From positions 897,659 to 961,658 of the forward strand of contig CP091278.1 in the NCBI GenBank assembly GCA_021650895.1: 64,000 nucleotides of DNA, given 5' to 3'. Of the stretch, positions 1 through 9,186 are shown piece by piece. The translations under genes and the position numbers were made by a program. Numbering within the stretch: the stretch's first letter is position 1; the number at the start of each line of letters is the position of its first letter. Source of the DNA: Candidatus Jettenia sp. (lineage in GTDB: Bacteria; Planctomycetota; Brocadiia; Brocadiales; Brocadiaceae). The notes under the pieces are model-generated. The model did not search any database. It was not told where the DNA came from and was given only the letters and a program-made list of their open reading frames with translations.

Positions 1-235
1 CGTTCACAATATCAGCATAATCGGCCGAAGTCCCTATATTGGCATTAACTTTTGTTTTAAGTCCTGCACCGATACCACAAACCTTTGTAGCCCTGCGTTT
101 GTGATTCACAGGAATAACAATCTTGCCTTCGGCAATACGCAGCTTTATATATTCAGGGTCAAGATCTTCCTCTTTTGCAACCTGTCTCATTTCCTGTGTT
201 ATTATATTTTGTCTAGCTTTTTGTAGCTGTGTCAT
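1..235 (-). CDS. thiC: Phosphomethylpyrimidine synthase ThiC, N-terminal part
   Basis: ThiC is the radical-SAM enzyme that converts aminoimidazole ribotide to the HMP-phosphate moiety of thiamine. Only about 78 N-terminal residues are in the window; the rest lies before position 1. The translated start (MTQLQKARQNIITQEM) followed by GIGAGLKTKVNANIGTS matches the strongly conserved ThiC N-terminus. The ATG at 235 is preceded by GAGGAAAAT, a usable ribosome-binding site. The start overlaps the end of the upstream pseudouridine synthase gene by 23 bases, so the two are probably co-transcribed. No thiamine riboswitch is visible ahead of the start; any such control would have to lie upstream of rluB. 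The catalytic Fe-S region is outside the window. Confidence 0.9.
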   Translation of the reverse strand, partial: MTQLQKARQNIITQEMRQVAKEEDLDPEYIKLRIAEGKIVIPVNHKRRATKVCGIGAGLKTKVNANIGTSADYADIVN

Positions 236-995
236 ATTTTCCTCGATCTTTATCCTTTGGTTGACCCTTCGTGTGTTCTCTTTCAGCAAATGCATAAAGC
301 TGAGCCACTTCGCGTCCGGTCAGTTTTCGATATTTACCGATTTTTAAATTATGATCGGACAGATTACCAATTTTTATCCTCCGTAAAATACGCACCTTAT
401 ATCCATGATCGGCGAGCATACGACGAATCTCTCTGTTTTTGCCTTCCTTTAACATCATCTCAAACCTACTTCTCAATTTTCCTTTATGTACGTTTTTAAT
501 TATTACTGGCCGCGTCTTGCCAAAGGAAAGCCAAACACCGGATTCCAATGACTTGATTGCCTGGTCCGTCAAATAGCCATCTACCTCTACAAAATACGTT
601 TTATTAACCTCATACCTCGGATGAGATAGTTTGTTAGCAAAATCGCCATCATTTGTTAAGACAATAAGACCTTCGCTTTCCTTATCCAGCCTTCCGACTG
701 TGTATATCCTTTGAGTTATATTATTCAGTATATCAATTGCCTTCAGACGATCAAGCTCGTCCCGATTTGTACATACATAACCTTTGGGCTTATTGAGTAA
801 ATAGTAAATCTTGGGTTGTTTCCGTACCAATATTCCATCACAATAAATCTTATCTTTTTCTGCATTAACAGACGTGCCCAGGGTCGTGATGGGCTGTCCA
901 TTCACAGTTACTCTTCCAGAAGTAATGATTTTTTCACATTCACGGCGTGAGCCAACCCCTGCCTCTGCTAATACCTTTTGCAATCGTTCTAGCAT
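213..995 (-). CDS. rluB: RsuA/RluB-family pseudouridine synthase
   Basis: 260-residue rRNA pseudouridine synthase. An N-terminal S4 RNA-binding domain (about residues 1-60, RLQKVLAEAGVGSRRECE) is followed by the catalytic domain with the family signature GRLDKESEGLIVLTNDGD near residues 100-118, whose Asp is the catalytic nucleophile. The C-terminal segment KEGKNREIRRML is the second conserved motif. Length and domain order fit RluB/RsuA enzymes that modify 23S or 16S rRNA; which subgroup cannot be settled by eye, so rluB is the most likely symbol. The hydrophilic C-terminal tail (GQPKDKDRGKYDTATKS) overlaps the thiC start by 23 bases. Confidence 0.9.
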   Translation of the reverse strand: MLERLQKVLAEAGVGSRRECEKIITSGRVTVNGQPITTLGTSVNAEKDKIYCDGILVRKQPKIYYLLNKPKGYVCTNRDELDRLKAIDILNNITQRIYTVGRLDKESEGLIVLTNDGDFANKLSHPRYEVNKTYFVEVDGYLTDQAIKSLESGVWLSFGKTRPVIIKNVHKGKLRSRFEMMLKEGKNREIRRMLADHGYKVRILRRIKIGNLSDHNLKIGKYRKLTGREVAQLYAFAEREHTKGQPKDKDRGKYDTATKS

Positions 996-1012
996 GAATA
1001 TTCCTTAAAAAT

Positions 1013-1238
1013 TAGCCACGAATAAACACGAATTATAGAATAAAAAAGGAGAATTCTTTCAGAATAAGTAATAAATATAAAACTTTTGTACCATTATACC
1101 TGTCAAGTTGTATTCTGTAAAATTCTATAACAACCCCTTGGCGTACTATTGATTAAGCGCCTTGTCTCCTTTTCTTACCTTAAGTGATCTTATGTCTTTT
1201 TTGTTTTATTCGCGTCTATTCGTGTTCATTCGTGGCTA
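1013..1238. repeat. Inverted-repeat pair between rluB and recN
   Basis: AGCCACGAATAAACACGAAT at 1014-1033 is repeated in inverted orientation as ATTCGTGTTCATTCGTGGCT at 1218-1237 with one mismatch, enclosing about 185 AT-rich bases. The arrangement looks like a small non-autonomous insertion (MITE-like) or dispersed palindromic repeat. No ORF inside looks like a transposase. The distal arm supplies the last codons and the stop of recN. Confidence 0.6.
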
Positions 1239-2967
1239 GATTATTCTTCATTACATTTTTACTTTTTATCTTCTTTTTCGCATCACGCAACATTTCCTGC
1301 GCTTGTTTTCTGGTAATATCTGTTTTTTCACTGCCTCTGATCATATCTGCGATTTCTTCAAGACGGGCATCGCTTGATAGGTTTTCAATAACAGAGTATG
1401 TTTTGTTATCCTTTACGAACTTATTTACCTTCCATTGTTCATCAGCATAGCAAGCAATTTGGGGAAGGTGGGTAATACAGATTACCTGATGAGACTTTGC
1501 TATACTACTCAATTTCTCACCAATTACTTCCCCCATCCTACCGCCGATATTAGCATCAATCTCATCAAAAACCAGCACCGATGTCTTATCTACTTTGGCT
1601 AACTGATGCTTCAAGGCAAGCATGACTCGTGATATTTCACCGCCGGAGGCAATTTTTCTGAGTGGTTTTAAATCTCCCCCAGGGTTGGGTGAAATGAGAA
1701 ATTCAATTTGATCAAAACCGTAGCTATGAGCATCTGAGGCTTGCGGATTTCCCCCATCAGGCAAGAAGGGAGATGTTATTTGAACAAGAAATTTGCCATG
1801 AGGCATACCCAATTCATGGAGTTCTTTATTTATTAAAGGGGCTAATTTATCAGCCGTTGCGACTCGCTTTCGAGTTAATTCACATCCCTTCTGTCTTAAG
1901 GAATCTGATAATACTCTTAACTCTTCATCAACCTGCTCAGCCGTTGTTTTTTCTTCAGAAAGTTGCTTCAGTTTTAATTGGATCTCATCATAATATGATA
2001 GAATCTCCTCTATCGTATTTCCATATTTCATCTTTAACTTTCGAATCGTATTTAAACGTTCTTCAATATATTCTAATCTTTGAGGGTCATAATTAAAACT
2101 ATCTCTAAATTTTCCTAAAGAAAAGGCCGCATCTTCTGTTTGATAAAGTAATTGATTACAGACATCGAATATCTTTAACAAGGTTTCATCAAGTCTTGCA
2201 ATGGATTGTAGTTCTTTGACAACGGATTTCAACCTTGAAACAACAGCATCAGGAGATTCATAGAGGTGCAAGTAACAAGAAGTTATTGTGGTATATATTT
2301 TTTCGGCATTATTTAAAATATTCTTCTCTTTTTCAAGCTCTTCTATCTCGCCTTCCCTAAGTTGTGCCTTATCAATCTCCTCAATCTGAAAGGCATATAA
2401 ATCCATTCTTTGCCTTCGTTCCTGCTGATTATTTCTCAGAACATCACGCATTTTTGTCTTTTCTATAACTTGTTGATGCACTTCTGAAAAATCTTCTCGT
2501 AATGAAGAAATCCCTCCAAGGTCATCTAAGATATAGAGTTGATTGATTCCGTGCAATAGGGTCTCATGCTCGTGCTGACCATGAATACTAACCAATATCT
2601 CTCCAATCTCTTTTAACATAGATACCGTTAAAGGAATACCATTTAAGCGACATCTACTCCGTCCACTGGTATCTATACTTCTTTGTATTAATAATTCCTC
2701 TTCAATAGCATTATTGCCGGAAACCCTTCTAATCTGCTTTAAAATACTCTCATCCTTGGCATGGAATTTCGCAATTACCGTAGCTTCATCTTTTCCACTC
2801 TGTACAATATCTGAAGTTGCACGTCCACCGAGGATAAAATTCAGGGCACCGATTACCAGTGATTTTCCCACCCCTGTTGCCCCACTAAACACGTTCAACC
2901 GTTCACAAAGTTTAATGGTAACTTTATCAATTAATACGAAATTAGTTATATATAGCTCTTGCAGCAC
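1216..2967 (-). CDS. recN: DNA repair ATPase RecN
   Basis: 583-residue SMC-like ATPase of recombinational double-strand break repair. It opens with the RecN N-terminus (MLQELYITNFVLIDKV), then Walker A GATGVGKS at about residues 29-36; the usual family form is GETGAGKS. A long coiled-coil-rich middle follows. The C-terminal half has the ABC signature (KIASGGEISRVMLALK) and Walker B (VLVFDEIDANIGG). Length is slightly above the usual 550-570. The last seven residues (LATNEHE) and the stop are encoded by an arm of a dispersed inverted repeat, so the original C-terminus was probably replaced or extended by repeat insertion. The ATPase core appears intact. Confidence 0.95.
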   Translation of the reverse strand: MLQELYITNFVLIDKVTIKLCERLNVFSGATGVGKSLVIGALNFILGGRATSDIVQSGKDEATVIAKFHAKDESILKQIRRVSGNNAIEEELLIQRSIDTSGRSRCRLNGIPLTVSMLKEIGEILVSIHGQHEHETLLHGINQLYILDDLGGISSLREDFSEVHQQVIEKTKMRDVLRNNQQERRQRMDLYAFQIEEIDKAQLREGEIEELEKEKNILNNAEKIYTTITSCYLHLYESPDAVVSRLKSVVKELQSIARLDETLLKIFDVCNQLLYQTEDAAFSLGKFRDSFNYDPQRLEYIEERLNTIRKLKMKYGNTIEEILSYYDEIQLKLKQLSEEKTTAEQVDEELRVLSDSLRQKGCELTRKRVATADKLAPLINKELHELGMPHGKFLVQITSPFLPDGGNPQASDAHSYGFDQIEFLISPNPGGDLKPLRKIASGGEISRVMLALKHQLAKVDKTSVLVFDEIDANIGGRMGEVIGEKLSSIAKSHQVICITHLPQIACYADEQWKVNKFVKDNKTYSVIENLSSDARLEEIADMIRGSEKTDITRKQAQEMLRDAKKKIKSKNVMKNNLATNEHE

Positions 2968-3011
2968 GGTGGTTATTTTACCATTTTCTGCAAATAAAGA
3001 TGTAACAACTT

Positions 3012-3338
3012 TTATTGTATTTTAGCACCTGATTTTATATCTTTTTCCGTTGTAAGAATTACTACCTGATCCCCATCCTTCGCAGCCAGTAGCATTCCCT
3101 GGCTCTCAACACCTCTGAGGGTCGCAGGAGCCAGGTTATTTACAATAATAATCCGTTTCCCAATAAGTTCTTCAGGTGTGTAATTTTTTCTGATCCCTGC
3201 AACAATTTGCCTACCTTCCACACCGTCTCCTGCATCAATCTTTAGGATAAGTAGCTTGTCAGCGTTTGGATGTGGCTCAGCATGCTTCACTTCAGCAACT
3301 CGCAAATCTATCTTCAAGAAATCTTCAATTGAAATCAT
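3012..3338 (-). CDS. tRNA-binding OB-fold protein (MetG C-terminal/Trbp111 type)
   Basis: Small stand-alone EMAP-II-type OB-fold protein, the domain that binds the corner of tRNA and is found as the C-terminal domain of many methionyl-tRNA synthetases or as free Trbp111/CsaA. Visible signatures are FLKIDLRVAEVKHAEPHPNADKL, split here by its two conserved blocks, then IVAGIRKNYTPEELIGK and LRGVESQGMLLAA. I start at ATG 3338 because AAAGG lies seven bases ahead of it; the ATG at 3353 adds only MKGFG and has no ribosome-binding site. It could be a detached MetRS beta subunit, but metG itself is not in the window. It lies 44 bases after recN starts, same strand. Confidence 0.85.
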   Translation of the reverse strand: MISIEDFLKIDLRVAEVKHAEPHPNADKLLILKIDAGDGVEGRQIVAGIRKNYTPEELIGKRIIIVNNLAPATLRGVESQGMLLAAKDGDQVVILTTEKDIKSGAKIQ

Positions 3339-3541
3339 ACCAAAACCTTTCATAAGGTGAAGAGTAAATAGGTCTTACATAATAATAGTACTCGTTGAGA
3401 GAATACTTTATTTTTGCATTAATTATCAATGCATATTCAATAGTAAAAAGGCTTATTTATTGTAATGAATATAACTATTTTTAAAAGATGTGTCAATGAA
3501 TTAAACCAAGGGCACATGGTTGTAATTTGGAACTCTTTAGA

Positions 3542-4048
3542 CTAATCAGATTCAGAATGATTAGGGGAAATGAGTCTTACCATACGTATGCCATGGTGAC
3601 CAGGACCATAATAATCAGCTAAATATTCCTGGTCAATAAAGCCAAGCTTGTAATAGAGGTTGATAGCTCCCTGATTTTTTGCATTGACTTCAAGAAAAAT
3701 ACGTTGGACACCACGTGCAGCGAGTGCATTTAGAATATGGCTAACCAATCTTTGTCCTATGTACTTTCCTTGTGCATCAGGATGCACAGCCACAGCATAT
3801 AATCGGCCAGAATTTGATTTGGAATGGCGACGTACTAGCCCTGCAGCCCATCCTAATACCCGCCCCTTACCTTCTGCTACTATCACAGTTGCGCGAGGAT
3901 TTGCAATCAAATGCTGAACCTGCCTTTGGTTAAACCTCTCCTCAATACGAGAAAAGCCAGCAGTCTCTAATTCAAGAATTGCTGCAATATCCTGAACTGT
4001 AGCAGAGCGAAGATGGATTGGAGCGATGTTATGACGATACTTGAGCAT
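3542..4048 (-). CDS. GNAT-family N-acetyltransferase (RimI-like)
   Basis: 168-residue GNAT acetyltransferase. The acetyl-CoA-binding motif A is visible as LYAVAVHPDAQGKYIGQRLV (about residues 83-102; the canonical form is Q/RxxGxG/A, here QGKYIG). Motif B is IFLEVNAKNQGAINLYYKLGF, split around the LYYKLGF core typical of RimI. RimI acetylates the N-terminus of ribosomal protein S18, but related enzymes have other substrates, so I do not assign the symbol. It is a single gene on the minus strand, with no adjacent partner that would define a substrate. Confidence 0.8.
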   Translation of the reverse strand: MLKYRHNIAPIHLRSATVQDIAAILELETAGFSRIEERFNQRQVQHLIANPRATVIVAEGKGRVLGWAAGLVRRHSKSNSGRLYAVAVHPDAQGKYIGQRLVSHILNALAARGVQRIFLEVNAKNQGAINLYYKLGFIDQEYLADYYGPGHHGIRMVRLISPNHSESD

Positions 4049-4088
4049 TGATATAATACTTCGTCAATAAATTTTACTCATAGCCAGT

Positions 4089-4202
4089 CTACTGACTGCT
4101 CTTTAAAATAAGTTCTCGCTCAAACAATTTCTGAATGGATTTGAGCTGTTTGATATTATTATGCTTACGCGATATAATACTGATGTCTAAATCAATATGC
4201 AT
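4089..4202 (-). CDS. Possible 37-residue ORF or gene remnant
   Basis: A short open frame begins MHIDLDISIISRKHNNIK and ends ERELILKSSQ. Its composition (mixed charged and hydrophobic residues, amphipathic look) reads like protein rather than random AT-rich sequence, but there is no convincing ribosome-binding site and no family is recognised. It may be the tail of a decayed gene upstream of the acetyltransferase. Confidence 0.2.
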   Translation of the reverse strand: MHIDLDISIISRKHNNIKQLKSIQKLFERELILKSSQ

Positions 4203-4383
4203 CTTTAGATCGTGTCATAGTATATATTTTATAAAATTTTATTTTGCAATATAATAGCATTTATAGGCTAAATCAAGGGAAAATAATGAAATCTATAGTA
4301 TGACAAACTATTTTATTAATTTCTTGATTTGTTGAATAATTTCAGGAAATTAACAACAGGAAGATATATTTTTATAAAAATAA

Positions 4384-4408
4384 AAGCCCTCACAATCTGT
4401 GAGGGCTT
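4384..4408 (-). terminator. Rho-independent terminator of the beta-helix gene
   Basis: A perfect 11-bp stem (AAGCCCTCACA / TGTGAGGGCTT) closes a 3-base loop. Read on the minus strand it is followed by TTTTATTTTTAT, a good U-tract. It lies about 33 bases past the stop of the minus-strand beta-helix gene. Confidence 0.85.
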
Positions 4409-4440
4409 CATGAATATTTCACAAGTAACTTTAAGGAAGA

Positions 4441-6335
4441 TTAACGCGGAGGTAGTGCTCCTCGATATCCTCCACCATCGAGACCAGGCCAACTAGATGG
4501 TAACGGTATAGCACCATTTGCCGCAGGGCCATCAGGATCAGGATAGTAATTTTTATCTAACTGAGGATTAGCTTCCGTTCCATTCTTCTCCCAGCCAGGT
4601 GCATAATATTTCTTGGAAGCATCAAAGAGTTTTGATGATTTAAACGCAGAAAGGTTTTTGAAATAGTATGAACTGCTTCCTAATTTCTCCTCCCATGATC
4701 TAAAAAAATAGTTCTTAGAATTCGCTCCTAAGCGATAGTAGATATTCCCATCACATATCTGTGAACCATCTGCTACCCTACAATCCCTCGCCAGCCAATG
4801 ATCCATCGTCTGAATGATGATGTTGTTATAGACCTCCTGGGGATACCCAGGATAAAAATTTTCGAGAATATATTCATGCCCTGACCCCTTACCATTCAAT
4901 TCCTTCCCAAAGATAATGGTGTTATGGTATATCTTCCATGGATCACCTCCGCCAAACTTAATACCCTGGTGCCGTCCAAATGGACGCGCCCACACCATCC
5001 CATCACCATTCGGACCATGATATTTTTCTGAAAGTAAATCATCCGGATCACGCCTTCCACCGAGCATGGGCTTACTGCAATCAATAATATTATGATGGAT
5101 ATACTTTGTCCCTGGTCTGAGTGGTGAACCTGAACCTTCCCGGGAAACCCCTTTTGAGACAAAAAGCAACTTGTTATGATTGAACTCAACATCAGAGCAG
5201 CCAGACCCTAACTGAACCACATCATCTCTAGTGCCCTTGAATACATTGTCATGGATGTGGAGATTGTATGCTGTTTCATTTGCATCAATTCCATCCCAGG
5301 TATTTTCGAATATACAATTCTTGATCTCTATATCATGCGCTGAATCTTCTATCGATATTGCAGTCCCTTGAAGACTATGCCCAGGTTTGGTGCCACATTT
5401 GACATCACTCCAGGCAATCCAGGAGGAACGTTATCAGAGACACGAATACCATCAAGAACAATATCACGAACATTGTCACGGATCATAATAGGTGTCCTCC
5501 CACCTGCTATTTCCATATTCTTAAGAGTAATATGATCTGACCCGGATTCAAATTCAAAGACATTATTCTGATATCTTGCGTTAATACCTTCAATGGTTAT
5601 ATAAGAACTTGATGGTCCAAAAGTGATAATCTCCTGGTCTGAAAAGATGTACATGGGTGTAGAACGAGGATCGGTGTTAGACGGGATATTGTACCCCATG
5701 GCAATTTCCTGCTTACTGGGCTTTAGTCTGACATAGATCTTTTTATTAGAACCATTCCAGAATATACCGGGGCCAATATAAATACCGCCAGACCTGGTAT
5801 AATCTTCGTTACTTGCCCGAAGATCATCATAATCTTCGTAAGGAACAAGGCGATAGTTATCGTTTCCGCTTCCAAAATACCCATAAATTTCCCTTGCGTT
5901 AGGGTATGTATTTACCGACCTGTATATTCCTTTTGAAGAATCGTATACCTCCCACAGAGAATTAGGGGTCGATCGAAATTCTTTGTAACAACCATCAATG
6001 GTAACCGATTCATCAGCATAATTTTTTATGGTAATCCAATTTGATTTTTCTCCATGGTTGTTAATTTCAATTTGACTTTCATAGTAAGTTCCACTCCTGA
6101 GATAGAGGGTATCGCCTGGTTGTAATTTTTCGATACTCTTTTCTATGGTCTTCCAGGGATTAGATGAACTTCCACTGTTTGAATCATTACCATTTGTTGC
6201 AACATAATACGTATCTGCCAGACATCTTTCGTTTGCTGATAAAAAAAGAGCCGAGATTAAAGCGGCGAAAGATAGAAAAATGGATAGAAAAAACTGAGAT
6301 TTGTTAAATAACTTCAAAATATAGGATGATAACAA
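4441..6335 (-). pseudogene. Secreted right-handed beta-helix protein, frameshifted
   Basis: Two minus-strand open frames (6335-5349 and 5348-4441) form one protein of about 631 residues. The first begins with a signal peptide (hydrophobic LSIFLSFAALISALFLSA, cleavage probably after CLA) and then YYVATNGNDSNSGSSSNPWK, the typical start of DUF1565/right-handed parallel beta-helix proteins, followed by repeated short beta-strand turns (WITIKNYADESVTIDG, ITIEGINARYQNNVFEF). The frame is lost at the CCC run at 5380-5382. One extra G there (minus strand GGG to GGGG) would restore NLGHSLQGTAISIEDSAHDI and continue openly to 4441. Related proteins bind or cleave polysaccharides outside the cell, but no catalytic residue set is evident. 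The break is a real frameshift or a sequencing error. A terminator follows at 4384-4408. Confidence 0.8.
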
Positions 6336-7439
6336 TATAACCCCTCCTTATAATTTAGCTGTAGAATACTAAATAACTACAAAGTGTTATAGTCTTTGGC
6401 AATTCTAAATTAGCCGCACAAATAATATAACGAAATGAAACTTAGTAACTTATATTAAGAACCTCCTTTCTTTAAAAATTTTAGATAAATGTGCCATGTC
6501 ACACTTTGTAATGACACATTCTGTGCCATGTCGCATGTTTACTCTATAGATATAAATAAATTATTCATGCTTTTATATCTTAAATGGCTTAATTTTACAG
6601 TAAAACACGTCATTTATTGCCTATTTCTATTCTCGGCATGCTTTTTGAGATATTCCAAAATACAATTACATTTGTAGCTAATTATTGGAACAAAGGATTA
6701 AACCTCTTACTGTTGAGTTAAAAATTTATGAAGTAACAATATAAAGGTATAATAGCGATAAACTTATGGATGAAAACTAATGTGTTGTAAAGATTTTTGA
6801 ATCTTATAGTCGCATAGCCGAGTGATAAAGGTAATTGAGGCTTACCCCTATGGGTTCCAGTATATCTGGAGATTTCTTAGATAAACTTGGATCAAAGGAG
6901 CAAGAGAGTATATATTGTATTTGTTGAGTTTATTGTAAAAACCAACGATAATCCCATATCTGACAATTCCAAGAATTTCTGAATTTATATGCGATAGGCT
7001 ATCAATAAACTAAAAATTTTATTTAAGAGCTAAGCGACACAGCTTTGTTTAGCAATAGGTCTGCCAGAAAACTTTCTCTCTGGAAATTTTGGTAAGGGTA
7101 ATACATAACTATAGTAAAAATGGTCTGTTACAATAGGTGAGTTTAATTCATTATTTTGTTTTATCTTGTATAAAAACAGAGTTTTATTATTATCTTTTGC
7201 ATGTTATTCATACAGTTATGAATTATTAATAGTATAAATACATTCAAAATTAAGTCTTATGTCACATCTTGTATGTTTTGAAATCATACAGTGCTGTACG
7301 TAATAACATACACCTTTGTTTTGCAATCAATTAAATTAAAAATCACTTAAGATAGTTATGATTGTAAGAACTTTTATAAATCTAAAAAGTGCAATAATCA
7401 TCTAATAATTTGTCTAGATTCTAGAATTTATATTCATGA
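6336..7439. other. 1.1-kb non-coding region upstream of the beta-helix gene
   Basis: No convincing ORF is present. The stretch is AT-rich, with direct repeats of TGTGCCATGTCACA near 6490 (listed separately), related motifs TATGTCACATC near 7259, and a potential structured patch at 6811-6880 with two small hairpins (CCCCTATGGG and CCAGTATATCTGG). It contains the promoter region of the beta-helix gene and the sequence downstream of truA. Confidence 0.5.
6490..6535. promoter_or_regulatory. Tandem TGTGCCATGTCRCA motifs upstream of the beta-helix gene
   Basis: TGTGCCATGTCACA at 6490-6503 and TGTGCCATGTCGCA at 6522-6535 are repeated 32 bases apart (about three helical turns), with an inverted TGACACAT between them. 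The spacing and position, 155-200 bases upstream of the beta-helix start, suggest regulator binding sites. The regulator is unknown; the half-sites resemble CRP/FNR-type TGTGA/TCACA. Confidence 0.35.
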
Positions 7440-8181
7440 TTAATCATCATATTTAACTTCCATAAGACATAGTCCTTTAGCCGGCACTGTTGGCCCTGCT
7501 ACCTTTCTATTCTTTGCATCCAAAATATCTTTTATATTCTCCACCATAATTTTTCCCCTTCCAATCTCTATAAGGGTGCCGACTATGGTTCTTACCATAT
7601 TGTATAAGAACCCGTCCGCCTCGATAGTAAAATAGATATACTTTCCTTCTTTTTTAACATCTAAACGTTTTATGGTACGTATCCTGTCCTTCTCATACCG
7701 TGCCTTTGTTGTAAATGATGTAAAATCATGGGTTCCTATAAGATGTCTCGCTGCCGTAACTATTTTATTCATATCCATTTGAAATCCGTACAGATAACAG
7801 AAATAACGATTAAGAGAAGTTCTTATCCAGTCGTTAAAAAGGGTATATTGATAGATCTTGGATTTAGCGCCGTATTGGGCATGAAATGATTCTGATACAT
7901 CTGTCACTTTTTTTACCGTAATATCGCAAGGTAAAGTAAAAATTTATTGCAAGAAGCAATCGCTCAGGAGGGATATCTGAAATAGTCTTAAAATTTGCAA
8001 CCTGACCAAAGGCATGGACCCCCGCATCGGTACGGCTGGCACCATAAAGCTTAATTTTTTCTTGAATAGCCTGTTCTATTGCCCCAGTAAGTGTCTCTTG
8101 AATTGTTTTTTCGTTTTTTTGCCATTGCCAACCTGCATAGTGTGTACCATCATACTCTATCAAAAGCTGTACATTACGCAT
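7440..8181 (-). pseudogene. truA: tRNA pseudouridine(38-40) synthase TruA, frameshifted
   Basis: TruA isomerises uridines 38-40 in the anticodon arm. The N-terminal half (8181 to about 7936) has the start [20 protein letters not shown] and the catalytic motif [15 protein letters not shown], whose Asp is the nucleophile. The C-terminal half (about 7932-7440) has [19 protein letters not shown] and GFLYNMVRTIVGTLIEIGRG, both conserved. The halves sit in different frames. Removing one A from the AAA at 7933-7935 (one T on the coding strand) joins them as [17 protein letters not shown], which fits TruA, giving about 246 residues. Because TruA is rarely lost, a sequencing indel is a serious alternative to true inactivation. 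Confidence 0.9.
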
Positions 8182-8611
8182 GAGTTACCTAAGAGATTTT
8201 ATATTAAATTCAAATAAAAAAATAAGGGATTTACACTAAATTTAGGCAGAAATAAAGACTTGAAACTGTAGAAAAATTCTTAATAATTACCATCTTCCAA
8301 AATCAATGAAGAATTTACCCATAAAAAAGTTAGAATACATGACCATAACAAATATTCATGAGACAAACACGAAAAATTGAAACAAAAAAAACCAGGGCAA
8401 TCAATGAAAAAACAGTATTACTTAAAAAAGGAGAAGAACAGCACCAATATAAAATTCTTAAAAATTCTCATGAAAATCAAGTAACGATTTATTTATAAAT
8501 TTAAGCTAAAGGTTGAAAGGTTATACACTCTTTTGTTATGATGGCAACCTATCATATACAAAATAATGTAAGCAATCCATGGTAATCATCATGAGAAAGA
8601 AAGGAGGAAAA
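8182..8611. promoter_or_regulatory. Divergent intergenic region between truA and ridA
   Basis: 430 AT-rich bases between divergent genes carry the promoters of both. No ORF, repeat or hairpin stands out. The only clear signal is the strong ribosome-binding site AAAGGAGG at 8600-8607 ahead of ridA. Confidence 0.4.
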
Positions 8612-8995
8612 ATGGAAAAATTCGTTATTTCAACAAACACTGCACCTGCAGTGATTGGACCATATTCTCAGGCAATCAAGATAGGTAATCTCATATTTTT
8701 ATCAGGGCAAATTCCTATAATACCTGCAACGGGAGAGATAGTACAAGGTGATATCAGACTTCAGACAAGACAGGTATTGGAAAATTTAAAACACATTCTG
8801 GAGGCAGGCGGTTCATCCTTAGACAAGGTAATAAAAACAACAGTCTTTATGAAAGATTTGAATGATTATGGAGCAATTAATGACATCTATAAAGAATTCT
8901 TTCTGCATAAACCACCTGCAAGGGCAGCAGTACAGGCTGCAAGGCTACCAAAAGATGTAGGTGTGGAGATCGAGGCCATTGCCTTTAGTGTTTAA
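8612..8995 (+). CDS. ridA: RidA-family reactive intermediate deaminase
   Basis: 127-residue RidA/YjgF/UK114 protein, which hydrolyses reactive enamine/imine intermediates released by PLP enzymes such as threonine dehydratase. Family blocks are visible: [25 protein letters not shown], read here in two parts, then [26 protein letters not shown] and the C-terminal [24 protein letters not shown], which contains the conserved Arg (PARAAV) and the terminal Glu-Ile-Glu-Ala. The start is ATG 8612 because AAAGGAGGAAAA directly precedes it; an upstream in-frame ATG at 8591 has nothing comparable. It stands alone on the plus strand. Confidence 0.92.
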   Translation: MEKFVISTNTAPAVIGPYSQAIKIGNLIFLSGQIPIIPATGEIVQGDIRLQTRQVLENLKHILEAGGSSLDKVIKTTVFMKDLNDYGAINDIYKEFFLHKPPARAAVQAARLPKDVGVEIEAIAFSV

Positions 8996-9186
8996 AAAGA
9001 AAATTTGACTTGTACTCAAAAAACTGTTACCATTATTTACCATTTTATACTATAAGCACCCTATCATTAATGTAGGGCTTGTTATTATTTAGGACATTCA
9101 ATGTAAGATTCTTCAGTTATCTCTCTCCTTATTCAAGATGCTACTCTATTTGTGAAACGAAGAATCTGGTTTTCATTAGGTTATTT

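Noticed and set aside
123-499. Plus-strand frames over thiC and rluB
   Set aside because: These are shadows of well-supported minus-strand genes.
4441-5382. Second half of the beta-helix gene as a separate gene
   Set aside because: Reading upstream of its GTG remains open and joins smoothly to the first half; treated as one frameshifted gene.
6811-6880. tRNA-like D-arm motif GCCGAGTGATAAAGG
   Set aside because: It resembles a tRNA-Ser/Leu D-arm, but no acceptor stem pairing, proper anticodon stem or T-loop follows, so it is not called a tRNA.
6800-6890. Possible c-di-GMP-type riboswitch
   Set aside because: A few bases fit the 3' part of the GEMM pattern, but the core GGGACGCAAAGCC is absent on both strands.
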